The notes under the pieces: model-generated
What the model saw: the letters and a program-made list of their open reading frames with translations, nothing else
Databases searched by the model: none
Told to the model about the DNA's origin: nothing
Made by a program: the position numbers and the translations under genes
Origin: Cyathus striatus
Taxonomy: Eukaryota > Basidiomycota > Agaricomycetes > Agaricales > Nidulariaceae
Direction of reading: 5' to 3'
Assembly: GCA_025738555.1 (NCBI GenBank)
Contig: JAOVFP010000024.1
Location: 1,364,001-1,428,000, forward strand
Length of the DNA: 64,000 nucleotides
Shown here: piece after piece, positions 59,991 to 64,000 of the stretch
Numbering within the stretch: the stretch's first letter is position 1
Layout: every line of letters begins with the position of its first letter

Positions 59991-61243
59991 CTTACAGTGG
60001 ATTTGGCTGTTGTTATTGGCAAAAAGGACTTAAAATAAATAATAAATGAAATATTGAAAGAACATACCCTTCATCACACTTTGGGTGGGCACATGTCTTT
60101 GGTGCCCTTAGATACTGTGGGTAATGGCTTGTGTATGGCATGTTCTTGCATGGTTTCTAGAATAGACAAGGATCCTGTATGGTGTGCATGAGTTGTAGTC
60201 AATTAAAATGTTGAGCACACACCTGGTGTATCAACATCCATCAGATCCTCTCCTCCCACCACCACTACATCTCTCGCTGAACAGCCATCTTCAGTGAGGT
60301 TAATCACTGAAGACTTGCTCTTAACTGGTGGTTTCTCCAAATTGACCTTTCACCTCTTTTGGGGTCAAATGACAGAGCTGGGTGGCCTTTTGATTAATGA
60401 AGGCACACCTAAACAATATCAGTAAGTTAAAATAACATAAGGAACTACATATGTCACAGCTGCGACACCCTTCTCTCTCACACCTCAAACCCAGTTGGCA
60501 TATTTAACTGTCGCGAAATTCCACAGCTTCCAATGATTCTCGCAAAGGAGAAACTTCAGAAACTGTTTCTCTATATTGCTGTCAGAAGTAACAAGAATAA
60601 GAGGGGGTAGATGGAGAGAATAAAGGATAATAGTGGAGCAAAGACTCAAACACAAACACAGACACAGACACAGATACAGATGGGGAGGAAACTTGTTATC
60701 AACTACCAAGTACAGGGGGTTTATATATACAAGAAAGCACAGCCATGTAACTAAGGTAACTGACAGCTGTCAATTTGTCAATCACATATCTGTCAATCAA
60801 GTATCTGTCAATCACAGATCTGTGAAGTATGACAGGTGACAAGTGACAGCTGTCAAAGAAGCTGTGCAACCCTGAATATCTAACAATTGCAGCAAAAGTA
60901 TTACAGGCAATCTGGGAGGACTTTTCCCCATGTTTCCAGGTCCTTGCATTTGTAATATATCTGATTAAAGAGGTGGTATGCAGATTCAGACATTGTATAT
61001 CATCATGCCTTTGATAGGGGTCAGCCTTTTTTGTCCTTGAGAAATGTAAGGTGTTCACAGCCATTTTTCATTCATTGATGGCCTAGTGAGCATGTAACTG
61101 TAGATGCTGTAGACTCTACAGATGCTACATGGGAATTCCATTCAGCTTCTGTAAAAAACAAAACTCTTGAGCAGAGGTCCTTGGTGAGGGGGACAGGATC
61201 TGATGACTGTGCAGGGGATGCTCCAGTAGAAGGGCTAGCATGG
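59991..61243 (-). pseudogene. Remnant of an unrecognised gene, split by LTR A
   Basis: Short open stretches on the minus strand on both sides of the LTR at 60580: HDDIQCLNLHTTSLIRYITN with ARTWKHGEKSSQIACNTF (61060-60900), and EKQFLKFLLCENHWKLWNFA with TVKYANWV (60570-60480). A piece APKTCAHPKCDEGY lies near 60100. Together they look like an old multicopy fungal gene, but I cannot name it, and exon structure is uncertain. Confidence 0.4.
60580..60885 (-). mobile_element. Solo LTR A, TSD ATTGC
   Basis: 306 bp, flanked by ATTGC at 60575-60579 and 60886-60890. Confidence 0.92.
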
Positions 61244-61356
61244 TGTTAGATATTCAGGGTTGCACAGCTTCTTTGACAGCTGTCACTTGCCATCTGTCAT
61301 ACTTGACAGTTCTGTGATTGACAGATATGTGATTGACAGATTGACAGTTGTCAGTT
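61244..61356 (+). mobile_element. LTR A fragment, cut by the next copia A element
   Basis: The first 113 bases of an LTR A (TGTTAGATATTCAGG...). The rest is presumably displaced beyond the element that begins at 61357. Confidence 0.85.
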
Positions 61357-61713
61357 TGTTAGATATTCAGGGTTGCACAGCTTCTTTGACAGCTGTCACT
61401 TGTCACCTGTCATACTTGACAGTTCTGTGATTGACAGATCCTTGATTGACAGTTCTGTGATTGACAGATATGTGATTGACAGATTGACAGCTGTCAGTTA
61501 CCTTAGTTACATGGACCTTGGTTGGGACTTTGGTAGACAGCCTCAGAATATATAAACACTCTGTAACTTGGTAGTAGTTAACAAGTTTCCTCCCCATCTT
61601 GTGTCTGTGTCAGTGTTTGTGTCTGAGTTATTTGCTCCCTTATCACCTTCCTTGCTCTCTATTATTCTCTATTCTCTCTCCATCCACCCCCTCTATTCTT
61701 GTTACTTCTGACA
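61357..61713 (+). repeat. 5' LTR of copia A
   Basis: 357 bp, longest LTR A seen. The extra length lies in the TGTCA/TGACA array (an added TTGATTGACAGTTCTGTGA unit). Confidence 0.92.
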
Positions 61714-61725
61714 GGTTATGGGCCC
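61714..61725 (+). promoter_or_regulatory. Primer-binding site, half-tRNA iMet type (copia A)
   Basis: GGTTATGGGCCC directly after the LTR, same as in copia B. Confidence 0.8.
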
Positions 61726-61875
61726 CGCCTTTTAATCTTTGCCACAACATATTACCACTGCTTATTCACCAATCAACCTTTTTCAATTACAGCCCTCTGA
61801 TTGTTCTGGTAGTCCCATTACAATTCATCATTCATTCCTTCATCACCAACCTCATCACTCCATTCATCACTCACT

Positions 61876-63137
61876 ATGTCTCTCAACAATGCTGCTGGAC
61901 TTATGGCCAACATCCCCATCCTCACCTCCAACAACTGGCACTTATGGGTTAAAAAGATGAACATGTTCTTTTTAGGTGCAGGCATTGAAGGAGTCTCCTC
62001 TGACTCCTCCTGAAGATCCCACTGAATTGAAAAAGTGGAAGGCTCTAGACAAACAGCTGGTGGCCTATATTTATGGCAAAGTCCATGATGACTACCAGTA
62101 TCTTATTGAGGATCTCACATCTGGAAAGGCAGCTTGGGACACACTCAAAGGCCATTTTGAGAAGTCAACTGTTGGTACCAGGATGCAGTACAGGAAGGAG
62201 TTTTACAGTGTTCTGTCAGAAGTAACAAGAATAAAGGAGGGTGGTTGAGAGGATAGAGGATAATAAAGAGCAAGGAAGGTGATAAGGGAGCAAATAACTC
62301 AGACACAAACACTGACACAGACACAAGATGGGGAGGAAACTTGTTTAACTACTACCAAGATACAGAGTGTTTATATACTGAGGGTGTCTACCAAAGTCCA
62401 ACCAAGGTCCTGTAACTAAGGTAACTGACAGCTGTCAATCTGTCAATCACATATCTGTCAAGTATGACAGGTGACAAGTGACAGCTGTCAAAGAAGCTGT
62501 GCAACCCTGAATATCTAACATGTTCACCATGACACTGCCAAGCCCATTGACTTCTACATCCAGTCTGTTATTGCAGCTTCCAAGAAGCTCTCTGCATTAG
62601 GCTGCACCATTGACAACAACACTGAAGTTGTTGATGTTATTCTCATGAATCTAGATGAGTCCTTTCATTCCATTAGGACTGCCATTCTTGCCAGAAAGGA
62701 TGATGTCACCTTGGAGGATTTGAAGGTTTTACTTAAGTCTGCCACTTCTGCAGATATGGACCCCACTTCCACTTCCATCTCTTCCATCTCTGGTCTTGCT
62801 GCTTCTACTCAGAGAAGACAGGCATTTAGTGGTGTTACAGGTTCAGGTCATGATCACTCTGGTTCTGGTCATGGTCATCAAGGTGTTAGGTTTCAAGGAC
62901 ATGCAGGATCATCAGGATTAGGTGGGAGTCATGCAGGACCATCAGAATTAGGTGGGAGTCCTTCTCTAGTGGACTCCAAGGGTTTTAGATGGTGCAATCC
63001 CACTAATGAAGGGGCTTGCCATAGGTGTGGAAGAACTGGTCATGTTGCTGCTAGGTGCATGTATGACATGCCTCAAGAGGTCAAGGATTGGATCATGTCC
63101 AACTCTTCTCACAACAGATCTATGCAGCAGGCCAATG
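61876..63137 (+). pseudogene. Copia A gag with zinc knuckle, frameshifted
   Basis: ATG at 61876: MSLNNAAGLMANIPILTSNN, WHLWVKKMNMFFLGAG, then a +1 shift near 61975, QALKESPLTPPEDPTELKKW (UBN2-type gag), KAAWDTLKGHFEKSTVGTRM, interrupted by LTR A at 62214. Continues AKPIDFYIQSVIAASKKLSA, RKDDVTLEDLKVLLKSATSA, a Gly/His/Ser-rich stretch and CHRCGRTGHVAARC (zinc knuckle, about 63020). It ends at an LTR A (63138). Confidence 0.88.
62214..62520 (-). mobile_element. Solo LTR A inside gag, TSD TGTTC
   Basis: 307 bp, flanked by TGTTC at 62209-62213 and 62521-62525. The gag frame continues across it. Confidence 0.93.
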
Positions 63138-63458
63138 TGTTAGATATTCAGGGTTGCACAGCTTCTTTGACAGCTGTCACTTGTCACCTGTCATACTTGA
63201 CAGTTCTGTGATTGACAGATATGTGATTGACAGATATGTGATTGACAGATTGATAGCTGTCAGTTACCTTAGTTACATAGCTGTGCTTTCTTGTATATAT
63301 AAACCCCTTGTACTTTGGTAGATATTAACAAGTTTCCTCCCCATCTTGTGTCAGTGTCAGTGTTTGTGTCTGAGTTATTTGCTCTTTATCACACTCTTTG
63401 CTCCTTTATTACTCTCTATCCTCTCAACCACCCTCTTTTATTCTTGTTACTTCTGACA
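63138..63458 (+). mobile_element. LTR A at the gag/integrase junction, no TSD
   Basis: 321 bp. Left flank CAATG, right flank ATATC. Protease and pre-integrase are missing here, as expected if two LTR A copies recombined and deleted the DNA between them. Confidence 0.85.
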
Positions 63459-63822
63459 ATATCGTTGTGTTGCCTTCTTGAAGAAGAAGAGTGGTGCATT
63501 TGATGCTTTCAGGAGTTACAAGTCATTAGTTGAGAATCAACTTGGGAGAAAGATTAAAGCTTTACAGGATGACAAGGAGGTGAATACATGTCAAATGCAT
63601 TCATCAAGTTCACAGATAGATGTGGAATTGTAAGGAGACATACTGCTCCTGCCAGACCTCAGCAAAATGGAGTTGCAGAGCGTGCAAATCGCACTATGGC
63701 TCTAATACTTTTCTTCTAGAATATTGTCTTGTTTATCCCTCTCAGCTGGATTAAGTGTGCAATGGAGGCTATCATCATCAAGTTGATTCACAAGCATGCT
63801 GCTGTCAAGGAGGCTGCCACTT
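63459..63822 (+). pseudogene. Copia A integrase and downstream fragments
   Basis: CVAFLKKKSGAFDAFRSYKS and QLGRKIKALQDDK match copia B, then one missing G breaks the frame (63574). The normal reading resumes as GVAERANRTMA (about 63670), followed by SWIKCAMEAIIIKLIHKHAA of another origin. Confidence 0.8.
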
Positions 63823-64000
63823 TGTCAGAAGTAACAAGAATAAAGGAGGGTGGTTGAGAGGATAGAGAGTAATAAAGAGCAAGGAAGGTGACAAGGGAGC
63901 AAATAACTCAGACACAAACACTGACACAGACACAAGATGGGGAGGAAACTTGTTAACTACTACCAAGTTACAGAGTGTTTATATACTAAGGCTGTCTACC
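63823..64000 (-). mobile_element. LTR A, runs off the right edge
   Basis: Starts TGTCAGAAGTAACAAG. The visible part matches other copies to GCTGTCTACC. Confidence 0.9.

Larger units (their letters stand above)
61357..64000 (+). mobile_element. Ty1/copia element of family A, 5' part, with nested LTRs
   Basis: 5' LTR 61357-61713 with TATA box (GAATATATAAACACTC), PBS GGTTATGGGCCC at 61714, gag, then part of integrase. Further LTR A copies lie at 62214, 63138 and 63823. The integrase segment is nearly identical in protein sequence to that of copia B, so the two families are close relatives with different LTRs. Continues past the window. Confidence 0.88.

Overview
The window looks like nuclear DNA of a filamentous basidiomycete, most likely an agaricomycete. 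The evidence is short (about 50-60 bp) GT-AG introns in nearly every gene, tightly packed divergent and convergent housekeeping genes, and fungal versions of GPI16, AFG2, DOT1, BNI4, TIM22, OST5, RPA12 and YOP1. I cannot name the species from the sequence alone.

The left half (1-31.2 kb) is ordinary gene-rich euchromatin. In order it holds: GPI-transamidase subunit GPI16/PIG-T (-, cut by the left edge); ribosome-biogenesis AAA ATPase AFG2/DRG1 (+); a peroxisomal SCP-x-type thiolase with a C-terminal AKL signal (+); H3K79 methyltransferase DOT1 (-); a DAO-family FAD oxidoreductase (+); a BNI4-like PP1-targeting protein (+); TIM22 (+); an SMAP/AGE2-type ArfGAP (+); leukotriene-A4 hydrolase/aminopeptidase (-); an UNC93-like MFS protein (-); YOP1 (-); OST5 (+); RPA12 (-); and an unknown acidic protein (+). 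Between the LTA4 hydrolase and UNC93 genes sits a 1282-bp Mutator-like element with about 180-bp terminal inverted repeats, a perfect 9-bp target duplication, and pieces of a RecQ-like helicase and a second gene inside: a fungal Pack-MULE.

The right half (31.5-64 kb) is a nested transposon compartment, strongly depleted of CpG. A DBF2/SID2-type kinase is split by a solo LTR. A Helitron (3' hairpin and CTAG end at 33986) carries an unknown accessory gene and a Rep/Pif1 protein whose only lesions are in-frame TGA codons at expected Arg positions plus one solo LTR. Two related Ty1/copia families follow (LTR A about 325 bp, LTR B about 325-350 bp), both with a primer-binding site matching the anticodon arm of initiator tRNA-Met (half-tRNA priming as in Drosophila copia). 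Many solo LTRs have perfect 5-bp target duplications, so insertion order can be read directly. An F-box gene and a WD40 gene are also broken by insertions. A 4.8-kb giant palindrome of 69-bp and 28-bp tandem repeats (52426-57210) and a related degenerate repeat field (58.2-60.0 kb) follow.

The most unusual items are short LTR-like elements that carry a tRNA-like gene close to their 3' end. One family is 239 bp with three equal-length copies; a second, unrelated one is 218 bp with one copy. Both make 5-bp target duplications and begin with TGTT. They resemble, in design, the plant Cassandra elements that carry 5S RNA in their LTRs, but with a tRNA module.
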